This document shows positions 48,741 through 61,223 of a stretch of 64,000 nt of DNA, piece after piece (position 1 is the first letter of the stretch; each line of letters begins with the position of its first letter). The notes below the pieces were generated by a model. It was not told the origin of the DNA. It saw only the letters and a program-made list of their open reading frames with translations, and searched no databases. The position numbers were made by a program, and so were the translations under genes. Location: assembly GCA_001630475.1 (NCBI GenBank), contig KV419406.1:757028-821027 (forward strand). Reading direction: 5' to 3'. The DNA comes from Sistotremastrum niveocremeum HHB9708. Its lineage: Eukaryota > Basidiomycota > Agaricomycetes > Sistotremastrales > Sistotremastraceae.

Positions 48741-49330
48741 GCAGCAGGAATTTTTGGTCCGAGTCCGAACGCACGGATTCGGTGAAGACTGCTGTCACGA
48801 TGGGCTGGGAATATTGATTGGAAGGTGTGAGTGATGTAGAAGAGCCAGGGTTGTTTCTCTAGTCTATCGCTCATCGGTACGCGTTGTCCTTGATGAGTCT
48901 TCAACTCGTCTATCCAGCAAGACTTCTTCGGCGTGGAGGAACCACTCGCGGAAGAAATCGGTATCCCGTCTATCAAAGATTGGACCACGGCCTGGATAAA
49001 CGGTATCGCGCGTGCATAACGGAATTCGGCATCTTTGATGAGTTTGGAAGGAGGTGGTGGGAGTTCGCGGCGGTGGGATAGGAGGGTTGAATATTGGGCT
49101 ATGAAATATGGTTTTGAGAGGGAGGTCAATTTGATTTCGGAAGGCATGATCGTTCGTCTGATTTCACCATTAAGATTATCATCGACATCCGAGTTAGAAG
49201 GACGAAGTGAATGAGGGTCAAATGTGTACCTATGAACGTAGGTTGTCGTACTTGTCTTCGTACTTTTGGATCCGGGGTCGGGATTCATCGATTTTGGGTC
49301 GTTTGAGCTTGAGGGCGAGGAATGGGTCAT
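48266..49330 (-). CDS. Hypothetical protein, 355 residues, lineage-restricted
   Basis: A single open frame from the ATG at 49330. The first 60 residues are Ser/Thr/Pro-rich. The rest is probably globular: IMPSEIKLTSLSKPYFIAQY, AIPFIQAVVQSLIDG, WLFYITHTFQSIFPAHRDSS, LSAHLNPFEFHWWEIVFGQL, a hydrophobic segment (DVLYILMCCLPGLLLIIS, perhaps one membrane helix), HHAMLRTILGEAEMKKW and an acidic C-terminus (CDGEEGDPRLPVDEE). The family is unknown to me. A TATATAAAA motif 50-60 bp upstream supports this start over a codon further out. Confidence 0.65.
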   Translation of the reverse strand: MTHSSPSSSNDPKSMNPDPGSKSTKTSTTTYVHRYTFDPHSLRPSNSDVDDNLNGEIRRTIMPSEIKLTSLSKPYFIAQYSTLLSHRRELPPPPSKLIKDAEFRYARAIPFIQAVVQSLIDGIPISSASGSSTPKKSCWIDELKTHQGQRVPMSDRLEKQPWLFYITHTFQSIFPAHRDSSLHRIRAFGLGPKIPAAFYLPTTFKPILSAHLNPFEFHWWEIVFGQLAMRHCLRNSTSGGEESEDDEPRPLRDVLYILMCCLPGLLLIISSGEKTYQALPPRSWIISHHAMLRTILGEAEMKKWVEVDNAKGARVWEPRALEGECAEWVVARCDGEEGDPRLPVDEEVLMDPET

Positions 49331-49382
49331 GGAACGATTTCGCAAGAAGAGAATGGGACATTTGTTGCCAACTCAAGCTCGG

Positions 49383-49393
49383 TTTTATATATG
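49383..49393 (-). promoter_or_regulatory. TATA box of the 355-residue gene
   Basis: The minus strand reads CATATATAAAA about 55 bp upstream of the ATG at 49330. Confidence 0.45.
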
Positions 49394-49698
49394 AACGGAG
49401 AGGATGTGGCATGTGCCACTGTACTTCCGATCCTGCCACTCGGACTCAAAGCCACGGCGATAAACTGTCATAAACATACCTACAAATCCATACAACAAAG
49501 CTAGAGCAGGTAGGTCCGTGATGGTACTTCGGATCCATCTTGATAGGGCATGTACTTTTGCATTTACAATGAAACATTACTAGTACTAGTAATGATGTCG
49601 AGGTTGACACACTTGGCATGACATTGAGAGGCAACTCGAGCATGACGCAGATTCCTCAGTACTAATTATGATGGTATAGAAAGAGCACTGGTCATCTG

Positions 49699-49769
49699 GC
49701 TTAAGTGGTTTAGTGGTAAAATCGCTGCTTGCCATGCAGTGGCCCCGTGTTCGATTCACGGCTTAAGCA
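49699..49769 (+). tRNA. tRNA-Gly(GCC): tRNA-Gly (anticodon GCC)
   Basis: A 71-nt cloverleaf: acceptor stem GCTTAAG/CTTAAGC with discriminator A; D arm containing TGGTTTAGTGG (also the A box); anticodon stem CTGC/GCAG with loop TTGCCAT, giving anticodon GCC for glycine GGC/GGT codons; T arm CCGTGTTCGATTCACGG containing the B box GTTCGATTC. No intron. A T-rich run downstream (CCTTTTTTATT) can end RNA polymerase III transcription. Confidence 0.95.
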
Positions 49770-50005
49770 TGTTTTGTCTGTCGTGTTTCCTTTTTTATTC
49801 CTTCGGTTGGATCTAGAACTTGTAGAATCTCAAAGAATATTCGTCCAATAGAAGGAAGGTAATTGCCGACGATCGGACAGATCGGCGTTCGCGCAATCGG
49901 GTCGGGCGACGTTACCCTCGAGCCCATTCTTTCTTTCCGCAACCGTCGTCATCGCACACTTTCATTTTCTTTCCCTCTGCACACCGACCTTTATTTCCTT
50001 CGAAG

Positions 50006-50894
50006 ATGGACGCGCGTCTTCGGCGAGTTAACAAAGAAATTGCAGGCATGTGGCTTTTATTCGCACGACGGCCTGGCTGACGACGAAGGGAGCAGATTGC
50101 AAGAATGATAAAACTTCGAATATCGCGATCGACTTGATCGATGATAATCCATTCCATCTGCGAGGCAGCTTTCCTGGACCTGAAGATACACCATACCAAG
50201 GCGGGCATTTTGAAGTCGTACGTCGCCCACTACTCATCTCATGCCACCTCACTAATCACGTCCTCACTCCTTGCGACCTATTAGGATATCGTGATTCCGG
50301 ACTCGTATCCTTTTCAACCCGTGAAGATGAAGTTCATCACGAAAGTTTACCATCCAAATGTCTCATCGGCGTCAGGAGCAATTTGTCTCGACATTCTCAA
50401 GGACGCATGGTCCCCCGTCCTCACCCTTAAATCCACCCTGATCAGCCTCCAAAGCCTCCTCTGCAGTCCAGAGCCGAACGATCCTCAAGATGCTGAGGTT
50501 GCGAAACACTTCATGATGAGCCGGAGTAGCTTCGATGATACCGCCAGGTCCGTCTTCTCTTCTTTCCATCGCCACCGGAGATAGCTGAGAAGACTTAAGA
50601 TATTGGGCTCACATCTACGCTGGAGCACCTTCACCGAAAGAGGGAGATAGTGGAAAAGGAAAGGCTGTTCGAGATGAGATTGCCATCGCTGGATTGCAAC
50701 ACGCTCATGTTGAGCAATTCGAAAGCCTTGGATTCGATCGAACCCAAGTAGTACGTCCTCTCTTCTAACCCCCCGTATATATCCCCATCACTAATTGATC
50801 GACTCAGATCGATGTTCTTCGACGTCTGAATTATCGCGGTGCTAACATCGCAAAAATTCCAGACGATCGCATCGTCGAGGAGTTATTGAAGTGA
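50006..50894 (+). CDS. UBC1: Ubiquitin-conjugating enzyme E2, Ubc1/E2-25K type with C-terminal UBA
   Basis: Five exons: 50006-50045, 50096-50217, 50285-50547, 50600-50750 and 50808-50894; 220 residues. The UBC fold spans residues 1-150 ([46 protein letters not shown] with the catalytic Cys, [33 protein letters not shown]). After a linker a UBA domain follows ([26 protein letters not shown]), as in yeast Ubc1 and human UBE2K. The enzyme builds K48-linked chains for proteasomal degradation. The first intron appears to use a GC donor (GCAG|GCATGT) with a normal AG end; no GT donor keeps the frame and the conserved sequence. Confidence 0.95.
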
Positions 50895-51200
50895 TCCTGT
50901 ATCCTCTACCTGTTGTCGGTCCTGTACGCGTTTTTGTAATTCAATTGCATCGCTTTGTTATCCTCCCATATCCCTATCTTCTATATTTTGCCGGTATTTG
51001 AGGTGTGCCTGGTTGGCGATGCTGTGAAAGCAAGAGATGCCGTTGCCGCTTACGGAAGAAAGCTGGAGCTGCGGCTCGGTGGCTGTGCTGGCTGCGAGGG
51101 CGTCACATCACGAGCAACGGTTCCTGCACTCGCTATAAGCCCTCGTTCTCCATTCGCCCATCCACCTTTTGAAGACCACGACCAGCTCACGAGCAACGCC
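50895..51200. other. Spacer between UBC1 and the chitin synthase
   Basis: 306 bp with no feature apart from flanks. Confidence 0.4.
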
Positions 51201-54200
51201 ATGAGCAGATACCCAGAAGTACGTTTTTGCGTCGACTAGCTATGACTCAAGAATCGCTGCTAAACATGATGCTTTATAGCCTGATAGAGGAGGCTATCAC
51301 GACCCTTACGGATACCCACAACAGCAAGAGCCTTATCCTTCCAGTTCATCAACGTACGCTACTGCCTATAGTGGTCCAAGCCACCCGAACGACCCTTTCG
51401 CAAATCCACCAACACCTGGCCCTGCTCAACAGTCTTACTATCCCGCCCCACCCCAGCATCCAGCACACACACCTGATCCATATTATCCAAATCCTGCGCC
51501 AGCAGCAGATTACCTCAATCCTCGGTATAATCCTCAACAAGCAGGACTGCACAGTCCAGGTCCTCAATATGAACCTGAGACTCATTATCCAGATGTCGAT
51601 GACGATTCGTCAGGACATGTTCCTTTGATGCCTGGTCGACAGATGGGTGGAGGTGGCGGTGGGGATTATTACCCTCCACCAGGGAGTAGTGCGGGGACGC
51701 CTAGACCTGGGTTTGGGCGGGGTGGCCCTCCAGGAGGTTATGATGACGATGATGCTGCGAGCTCGAATAATATTCGATACGGGAGGATACCCCAGCGGGT
51801 TCCTCGACGATATAAAACTATCAAACGCGTTGAGTACGTCTTCCTCCTACCCTTATGATGTGCGTGGCACTGAGAGCGAGATAGGCTGTTCCACGGCAAT
51901 TACGTCTACGATGCGCCCGTACCAACGAAGCTCCTGGAGAGGTCTACGCAACGTACCGAAAGAGAATTCAACTTCCTTCGATATACGGGAGCAACATGCG
52001 ATCCTAACGAATTCAAGAATGAAGGCTTCACACTGCGTCAAGTCCTCTACGACCCGCCTCGCCGAACAGAGCTCTTCATTGTGATGACGATGTACAACGA
52101 AGACGAGGAGTTGTTCTGCCGGACGATGCATGGCGTCATGAAGAACATCGCTCACTTGTGTACGAGAGAACGAAGTAAGACTTGGGGGAAAGATGGGTGG
52201 AAGAAAGTGGTTGTGTGTATCGTTAGTGATGGACGAGGGAAGATCAATTCGAGGACGCTGAGCGTTATCGCTGCCATGGGCGCGTATCAAGATGGGATTG
52301 CGAAGAATGAGGTCAATAAGAAACCGGTCACCGCGCATATATACGAGTATACGACTCAAGGTGTGTACTCGGTACTCCCGTGTCAATCCTTCTATACCGA
52401 GGCTAATGCGGATCGGCGCAGTATCGCTAACACCATCCATGAAATTTGAGGGTGCGGAGAAGGGTATTGTCCCTGTGCAAATTATATTCTGTCTCAAAGA
52501 GAAGAATCAGAAGAAGGTCATTCCTCCCAGCAAATCCCTTACCGTCACCGACTCACAAAGTTCCGTCAATGACAGATCAACTCTCACCGATGGTTCTTCA
52601 ACGCTTTCGGACCCGTCCTCCAACCGAATGTCTGTATCCTCCTCGACGTAGGAACCCAGCCCGGCCCTACCTCCATCTACCATCTCTGGAAAGCCTTCGA
52701 TATCAATTCAAACGTCGGCGGTGCATGTGGCGAAATTGTCGCTCTCAAGGGCAAATACGGACAGAACTTACTCAATCCACTCGTCGCGGCCCAGAATTTC
52801 GAATACAAGATGGTCAGTCTTCTTCGCTAATTCTTCAACACTAGTTGACGTGGAACAGAGTAATATCTTGGATAAACCACTGGAGAGTGTGTTTGGATAT
52901 ATCACCGTCCTTCCGGGTGCCTTCAGCGCGTATCGGTACATCGCCCTGCAGAACGACGCGCAAGGCGAAGGACCCCTGCAAAAATATTTCCTCGGAGAGA
53001 AAATGGTGAGCCTCCGTTCCAAGCTTCCCACGCGCTTCTGATCGGATCCATAGCACGGCGCCGGAGCGGACATATTCACTGCTAACATGTACCTTGCCGA
53101 AGATCGAGTGAGTTTCGACGAAATTCTAGCACGCTCGGGCTTCGTTGAACTTGGCCTAGATTCTTTGCTGGGAGCTAGTCTCGAAACGCAAAGCCTCCTG
53201 GATTCTACACTACGTCAAATCCGCCTACGCCGTAACCGACGTCCCCGATCAAGTCCCCGAATTAATCTCGCAACGTCGGCGATGGCTCAACGGGTCCTTC
53301 TTCGCCGCCATCCACTCTACCGTCAAATTCGCCTACATATATCGGTCCTCCCACTCCTTCTGGCGGAAGTTCTGGATCCATGTCGAAATGGTGTATCAGA
53401 CTTACAACCTGTTCTTCGCGTGGTTCAGTCTGGGGAACTATTATATTGCATTTATTATTCTTAGTCAGGCCATGGAGAGTGAACTTACGTTCATGAGGAT
53501 TCCCAATTTGATCTTCCAGTATCTGTATTTGGGGCTTCTGACAATGTGTTTCTTGCTTTCGATGGGGAATCGACCGCAGGGGTACGTCTTTTCCATCCGC
53601 ATTCCATTCCGAAAGCTGATGAAATCCTAGGGCAAAGCTTCAGTATACCCTCGCGATGATCGGATTCGCCTTTATCACTGTGTATATGACAGTACGTCCA
53701 CACTCTTCGTCTCGCGAGAATAAGCGCTCATGACATCAAGTTCTCGGCATTCTGGCTCGCGTTCAAGGGGGCACAAGAAATTGCGCATGAGCAGAACTCG
53801 GGGCTCACGTTCAGCGATATCTTCACGAATGTCAAATTCGGCGCTATTGTGCTCAGTTTATTGAGTACATTGGGACTGTATATCCTCGCTTCACTCCTCT
53901 TCGTAAGTTGAATTCATGCAAAGCCGGGAGTTGGAGTATCGACTGACGTGATATCCGACAGTTCGAACCATGGCACATGATAACGAGCTTCATACAATAT
54001 CTTCTGATGGCTCCGAGTTATATTTCCGTGTTAAACGTCTATGCGGTACGTCCTCCTTCGGTGAAACCGTCGATAGCGATCCGATTATCTTTGACAGTTC
54101 TCGAACGTACACGACGTATCATGGGGAACGAAAGGCGACAACAAGCCAGCGAGCGATCTCGGCTCCGCCAACGCTGCAAAGGGCAAAGAAGGCGACAAGA

Positions 54201-54966
54201 ATACTGTCGACGCGGTCGTCCCAACAGATCCCGCGGATATCAACGCTGCATACGACGATGCTTTGCACGTTATCAATACGAAGCCGGAGAAAGTCGAGGC
54301 GAAGGTGGATGCGAAGACTGTTGAGGAAGATTATTATAAGAGTTTCAGGACTAAGTACGGCTTCGCGTTACACTCTTATCGTGGCGCTGACTGTGTTATC
54401 CCAGTGTGCTGCTGGCATGGACACTTTCGAATGTGAGTTTATATTTGTATGTCGAGTGTGGGAAGGGAGATTGACGCGTGTTATGACGTAGGGTCTTTTG
54501 GCGGCTGTGATCACGTACGTATTCTGTTCCTTGTCCCTCTTTCTCATGCCTATCCCTATCCCGATCCGTTATCTATTTCTATCTCCCCACTCGACTACTC
54601 AATTCCCCATTGCTTCGGCGCATCTCGGCGTGTCGAGGAACTTCTTTCATTCTACCTTTTTGAGATTCGTTCTTCCATCCCTTCCTATATTATCAATATC
54701 TTTTATCCTTGTCGTCAATCGGACATTCTCGAACTGACGCATGTGCCATTCTAGAACCGCAGCAACGAAGACCGGGTCTCAGAAAGATCTCGCAAGTATA
54801 TACATGGATTTCATCCTTATTTCCGTCGCAGGTCTCGCCGGTACGTCCCCCCCTCTTCCATCCTCATTCTCATATATACCGTCGACTTATTCGTGGGCTT
54901 TGTATAGGATTCCGGTTTATTGGGTCAACGACATATATGATCATCCGATTATTCGCAGGTGAATAA
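51201..54966 (+). CDS. Chitin synthase (glycosyltransferase family 2)
   Basis: Sixteen exons (51201-51218, 51280-51833, 51885-52360, 52422-52516, 52576-52812, 52859-53005, 53054-53107, 53160-53581, 53631-53691, 53741-53902, 53962-54045, 54098-54354, 54405-54432, 54492-54514, 54755-54840, 54908-54966) give 920 residues. It polymerises UDP-GlcNAc into cell-wall chitin at the plasma membrane. The first 190 residues are Pro/Tyr/Gly-rich and cytoplasmic. The catalytic core has [59 protein letters not shown] near 525 and [12 protein letters not shown] near 565. Several membrane helices follow from about residue 600. The layout is that of class I-III enzymes. One of the exons has only six codons. 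Confidence 0.95.
54515..54754 (+). other. Unusually long intron in the chitin synthase gene
   Basis: 240 bp, about four times the usual intron here. It is pyrimidine-rich and flanked by two of the smallest exons (28 and 23 bp upstream). No gene or RNA is recognised inside. Confidence 0.7.
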
Positions 54967-57022
54967 GCAGCCGCAGGATCTCTCAAATTCTCCACCGCAA
55001 AGAAACGCGATGCAATACGGAAGTGTCATGGAAGTGGCGGTGACTCAACGTGTTTCGTGAGAGAATTGTCATGATGAAATGTGGGGATGGATGCGGATGC
55101 GGATGCGGATGCGGATGCGGGGTGGCGACGGGATTCGAGTGATTCTCTGATTCTCTGTTCCTCTAATTCTTTGATTCTTTGATTCTTGATTGTGTAATTC
55201 TTTCGGTACGGTACGAGATTTGTGTCGATCTTGATTTTGTGAGTTGGGTGTATCGAGGCTGTGAGGCCGTATGGACTACGTTTCTAGTTAATGAACATTA
55301 CGCTGCTTTTCGGATTCATCGGCCATGTACTTTTCAAATCGACTTGCATCGGAGAGGAACCTGCACCGTTCGAACCTTCGAATGCTAGGTGTAGTTCCGA
55401 CTGAGAACGAGCTTTACGAGAGTGAAATTTTCAAGATGCCAAGCTGCGAGAGCTTCAGTTCGATGCCACGAAGAAAACAGTCACGAGTGAGGACCTGGTA
55501 AGTGTCGAGCAATCAAGTCACGAAGTCAAGTGGATCATATTCCCGAGCACGCAGTCTTCAATTCATTCTCGTCATTGGGAGATGATCAAAAGCGCGTTGA
55601 GCGCGAATCAGTGTGAGACTGTGAGACTGTGAGACTGTGAGTAGCAAGACTAGTATCCGATGTGCAATGTGCAATGTGCAATGTGCATCAGGCTGACATG
55701 CTGACTGTCAAGGTGGCAGGTGCTAGCGCTGTGCTATAAGCACGTTGAGTAGGTCATATGCCAGGAACACCCATTGGCAACATACCCCATATACGTTGCA
55801 GTTACGCGCTCGAGAAATTCGAAAGTAGGAATAAGGATAACGGATAATGGGAAGGTTAATGGGAAGGTTAATGCGATTGAATGAGATTGAATGAGATTGA
55901 ATTGGAGATTTCATTTTAGATCTGATCGTTGTCGATAGGACTAGACTGGTTTGTGCGAACACTGCGAAGGAGGTCACTGGACCACTGGACCACCGGGATT
56001 CCGACTACGAATGCGAGTGTGATTGCGGGTGTGAGTGAGGGGTCAGGGTACTAGTAGGTGAGGTGAGGAAGAGGTTCTAGTGCGTTACGAGAGGAGAGGA
56101 AATAAGCGCGATTGTAGTTCGGGATCGAGGACCGGGACCGGGGTGTTAGTCATGATCAGGCAAAGGAACTTCTTGAGGAAGGGATGGGGAAGGGTTATCT
56201 ATGCGAAAGTGAAGATTAGATTTGGGAGGGTGATGGCATGGGCGGTATCGACGTGCGTTTTTACGTTTTGTGTGTTTTGGTGTACCTGTACTAGTGTTGC
56301 CGGTCTTCGTCGGAAGAAGACTCTCGATTGCAAGAGTGAGAAGAGTGAGATAGAGAGGAGGCGAGGATGGTGAGAAGGAATGACTGGGATTGGGAGTGTA
56401 TTCACAGGATGGGAGGAAGGTTGGGTGCGAGGATGGACATCTAGCCAATTGGAATTGAATAGGAATTGAATAATTGGGGGTCTAAACAAACTGAAGCCTG
56501 ATCGTGTTAACATATTGACGTTCGTGCTAGTGATCGTACTGTAAGTATCCTGAGCCTGAGCGCGATTACGAATTAGCATTGGAATTGGATCTCGGAGCTC
56601 AGGTGCACAGTCTGCACGTGTAAGGGGTGAGGATCTGAGTGCTTGGTTCTGGGATATCGCCACCTATAGTCTAGCCTCACTACCTAGTGCCCCTGGTGAA
56701 ACTAGAATTAAGATTCCCAGAATCTGATCAAGGGATCATACCAGACTTCTTCGGCGCACTCCGATCTTAGCGGCCTGCATGCCCAAAAGCGGCGACGCCG
56801 AGAAGCCGGAAGGCCGGGAGTAGGGCTCGGAAAGTCATTTGCCATATCCGGAGCAGGTGAAAAATTGTTTTTCGGATATCGTATTTGAAAAAAATGGGGA
56901 CCTGGAGGATTTGTCTGGATCGCCGACGCAATGCACTCGAGCTCTCGTTAGTTATTCCCACTTGTACTTGTACACTCGCGGTACTATACATACATCCCTC
57001 GCCTCGCCTCGACATCAGAGCA
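54967..57022. other. Gene-poor, simple-repeat-rich region, 2 kb
   Basis: Tandem repeats stand out: (GGATGC)n at 55086-55120, (GTGAGACT)n at 55611-55641, (ATGTGCA)n at 55661-55687 and (GATTGAATGA)n at 55873-55903. No supported gene. Confidence 0.6.
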
Positions 57023-57621
57023 ATGTCTTCCAAGCCTCGTCCACTCTCTCAGCCATCTGCATCTTCAGGCTCCTCTCATCAACATCCTCATCCCCATACA
57101 GTCACTTCCTCCCGTCCATTCCCTTCGCGCTCTGTTTCGTCTGGTCTGACGCCCCTCACGCCATTCCCTTCATCTCCGGGCGATTCAAGACAAGGAACGG
57201 ACGCGGGAGACGATGAAGATGGAGACGTCGCGAGCTTACCTAGTCTTGTACGGAGTTTGGCTAGTTTTCCGATGATGACTAGTGTCGATGTGAGGCAGTT
57301 GAATTTTGGAGGAGGGGTGGGGACTCGTCAGGCTAGTCAGGAAAAGGTGAGCTTGCTCTCAGTATTTTCTATATCGACTAACGAGAACGTAGTTGATGCG
57401 GACGTTGGATAGGACGCGAAAAGATTCTCAAACGTCGACGTCGACGTCTATGGTACGTCTTCATCCTCCAGCTACATCACTTACTAATCCCGCTGTAGTC
57501 GATGCCTTCCTCCACTGCGTCGCTTTCGCCTTCACGCGACGACCCCAACAGCTCGACCGATTACTTGATGATAAAATCGAGAAAATCAAAGGGCGGACCA
57601 AAAGTGCAAACGCACATCTAA
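57023..57621 (+). CDS. Hypothetical Ser/Pro-rich protein (structure uncertain)
   Basis: Exons 57023-57346, 57393-57452 and 57499-57621 join in phase 0 to give 168 residues. The first 70 are Ser/Pro/His-rich (SGSSHQHPHPHTVTSSRPF), followed by an acidic run (DAGDDEDGDVASL) and SLASFPMMTSVDVRQLNFGGG. The end (TDYLMIKSRKSKGGPKVQT) is basic. Introns of 46 bp each with good borders support expression, but the 3' exon frame could be wrong and the gene may continue past 57.65 kb. No family recognised. Confidence 0.4.
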
Positions 57622-60600
57622 TACATCTACCAGGTGAGTTCCACTCTTCCCCACTAGCGAAGCAAAGCTGATGGACGGTGCCAGCATCTCATCCATGATT
57701 TATTATCTCGGACTTTCCGTTTTCCTTCATCTTCATCCGATCTTCACTTCATTAATATTCGCTTCATTTCTTTCTTGGATATGGCTATGGATATTTTCGA
57801 GTCATTCATCTCATTCTCATTCTCATCTCATCGCATGCACGTCCGGACTCTCTCCTCCTCATCTACTCGCATAACCTATAGACTTTCGTCTCCCTTCCTC
57901 TCCTCTTTCACATCATGATTCCTCTTCCTTGAATCCTTCGTAATATTGTCCAATTGTCCTCGTTATCCTCGCTTTCTTCCTTTGGTTCCAGTGCTTATTC
58001 TATTCCTTTGCATCACCCCGTGGACCTCCGCCGCCGCCGCCGTCATCAACGCTATCTTCCTCATCCCCACCTTCGTCCCTAAAACAGACCGGACCCTGCA
58101 GCCTACTCCACCCTCAGGCTCATCCGCATCGTCATCGTCATCCATTCTCCACCAACGACCCTCGATCTTCCTCCCTCTTCAGATACACATCGTATCTCAT
58201 CCCATCCAAAAAGGGTAACGGACTATTTCGTCACCCCAGAATATATTAATACATCCATCCATACATCCCCTCCCTAAACCATACAACCCTCCCAATCATC
58301 TTAGGCTCATCCTCTTCATCCACATTTCACCCTATCCAGTCCCTCATCCCGCAACCAACGCGGATCCATTTCCTACTCGCTTATTGTTCAATTGTCCAAT
58401 TCCAATTATCCGCTCACCCGTGATCTTCATTTCGGGGTGCTATCTACTTCCACTTCCTCTTGTCGTAGCATGAGAGCGCTAGCGCTAGCGCTTCTTCCGG
58501 AGCCGGATACCAAATCACATCACATCTCACGTTGAAGCGAAGCGAAGCGCTGGATGATGCAACGACGCAACGCTGCGTTTCCGGACTCTGGACTTTGGCG
58601 TCTACGGTATGCGGTGCGATAGGTGCGATGCTGCCTGAGGCGCTCGTGGGTCTAGGCTTTGCGAGCTTTTGCACTCCATCCCGTAGCGTCTAGGTATAGC
58701 TGGTGCGGGTACGTGATACTGGCATCGGTCGCATCGGTCGCATCGGTGTGAGAGTTGTGAGTTCTACGAGTCGGAGGCTGGCGGGTGAATGAAGTGGATG
58801 AAGGCGGAGGATAAGCGTGGATGATAACAATATCGTACGTGGTCTTCACCTAAATTATCATCGCTGTTCTCATCTCCATTTGCGTTTCAGATACCTCCCT
58901 CCGTTCCTCGCGCTCAGCACATCGCCTGCTCGCTAGGCGTATACCGTATCCTTCGACATCCGTCTACATGTCATGGAATGACATCCACTTACCACCTACC
59001 CCCTCCGTGACCCTCTCACCCTCCATCATCTCCGAATCCGATCACTCAATTCAGCGATCCATCTCGTCCACCCTCACACTCAATTCTCAAGTATCCGCCT
59101 CACATCACATCACTTCTCCACCTCCTAAACCTCTCCGATTCGGCTCACATCCCAAACCAAACCAAACCAAACCAAACCAAACCAAAGCAAAACCTTCCAT
59201 CATGTCTCTCTCAACCTCAGCCTCAGCCTCAGCCTCCTTCTCCGTCCGCGTCTTCGTCTTCGATGAACCCGGAATTTCTGGAAATGACAATGACAATGAA
59301 ATATGTACGAGTAAGGTACAGTACCATATAACATGCACATATCTTTATATATCATATGATATATCTCTGCCTCCGCCATCTGTCTTCCTTCCGCTCCCCT
59401 TCCCTTCGCCCTTCCTCATTCGCCCTTCACAGTCACCTCGTCTTCTCACTTCTCAGTTCTAACTTCTCACTTCACTTCGCTCATCCTCCTGTTCTCTTCT
59501 TCGCATCTGGTCTCCGCGTCGTTTAGTAACTCTAGTAACCTTTCGCCTTCGTACCCGGAAAATTGTGTGCACGTTATTTGAGTCTTAAATCCAATCCGAT
59601 TCGATTCGATTCGATTCGATTCGATAATAATATAATTCCCGTTCTCGTTCCTGTTCCTGTTCCTGTTCCTGTCAATGTCCCTTGTCTTTCCTGATAATAA
59701 CGTCGATCGATCCCAGAATGATGCTTCCCGCTCTGTCGAATCTTGATCTTTGACATCGACACGCAAGATTCCTGATTCCTGATTCCTGATTCCTGATTCC
59801 AGTCACTATAAATTTTGCCGAAGCTGTTCCAAGCTTCCTTTCACGTACATATGCTTGCCCTGCTCCTTCACCCGGCCGGATAAACAGTCTTGACGACTTG
59901 ACGACTTGACACTTGACGAGTTGGACGTCACGGTCAATGATACTGGTTCTTCGATCGATCTTCTGCGCCACCCTGCCAGTGAGGTTAATTTTGTACGCGT
60001 TTGATGCGGCTTATTTCTATCATGCCATGCCATTGATCAATGTCGCCGAGGTTGTCCAGTGTCCAGTGTCCATGCACGATATTGAAGTACGGGAATCGAT
60101 CGATCGCTGGTGATGACAAGGTTCTTCTCTAAATGAAACGCTTCCTCCTTCAGAACTGATGTACCGGAAAGTGTTGGAAGTGTTGGAAGTGCCAGAAGTG
60201 TCAGAATTCGTCGGCGGCGGTATATCTTGCCCGTCGATCATTCCACCCAGACTCATACTCACACTCATAAATACCTTACGCGTATGATCTGAAAGGTACG
60301 ACTAGTACTGTACTCGGAGGCGTACGAGTACGTACATGTCTTTATTTATTAGATTCAGGAACGATATATATACGTGTACGTGTACGTGTGAGTGGATGAA
60401 CGTTTCGTGCTTTATGTTCATTTCGATGCTTTTCCGCCCTTTGCGCGTGCACGAGCACGGGCACGAAGTGAGCGGGAAATCCTCGGCGCAGGACGAAAAT
60501 GTTAAACCATTATTTCAAGATTCGAGGCGATCGATCGATCGAGATTCGCCTCCTCTCATCCTCAACGATATCTATATATAGAGAGATAAAATTTTCAAAC

Positions 60601-61223
60601 GCATAGGTCAAGAGTGCGTGAAAAGGCCAAACAAGAGTATCTCCGAATTTGTTCCAGGTGGGAGAAATCATAAGAGGAAAGAGAGGAAAGAGAGGAAAGA
60701 GAGGAGAGGAGAAGACAGGGGAAGGGAAGAGGAGGAGGTGCGACAAATATCGGGAAATATCGGAAGATGGATAATCCCGCTCCGCCATCCACGCGAACCA
60801 CACTGATTTGGATATGGAAGCGAAGCGTGCGTTTGAGATTTGAGATGGAGTGGAGCGAGTCTGGACCTGACTCGGAGACGTGGACCGTTGAACGTGAAGA
60901 CTTGGAGCATATGCATAAGGTTATGTGGGGCCTTATGTCAATGTAGGTTATTTCGGAAGTTGTTCTCGCTTCATTTCGAGTTTCGACTAATAAGCTGTGT
61001 TCAGGTCGAGAATTTGGGAATCTAGGTTGATTCGTTAGATCATGTAAGAGCTTGGGCTCTAGTTCGTTCTAGAGCTCGTACTATCAGTGCTCGTTATAGA
61101 TACAGATACAGATAAAGATATTATTAGTAGTGGGATTGTAGGACAGTCGCCAGACGCGAGATCTTGGATTATGATTATACCTACATGAATTTCTTAGGCT
61201 ACGCGATGCCTAATCAATCTAGT
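57622..61223. other. Gene-poor region dense in short tandem repeats, 3.6 kb
   Basis: Repeats include (CCAAA)n at 59153-59186, (TTCGA)n at 59598-59624, (TGTTCC)n at 59650-59672, (TTCCTGA)n at 59768-59799, (GTGTAC)n near 60376-60390 and a purine-only tract of (GAGAGGAAA)n at 60673-60745. A hairpin GAGGCGA...TCGCCTC surrounds GATCGATCGATCG at 60527-60556. I find no supported gene. Confidence 0.6.

Noticed and set aside
51853-52497. 214-codon minus-strand frame within the chitin synthase gene
   Set aside because: Shadow of the catalytic exon, which has unmistakable chitin synthase motifs on the plus strand.
59105-59340. Frames through the CCAAA and GCCTCA repeats near 59.1-59.3 kb
   Set aside because: Open only because of simple repeats; composition is not protein-like.
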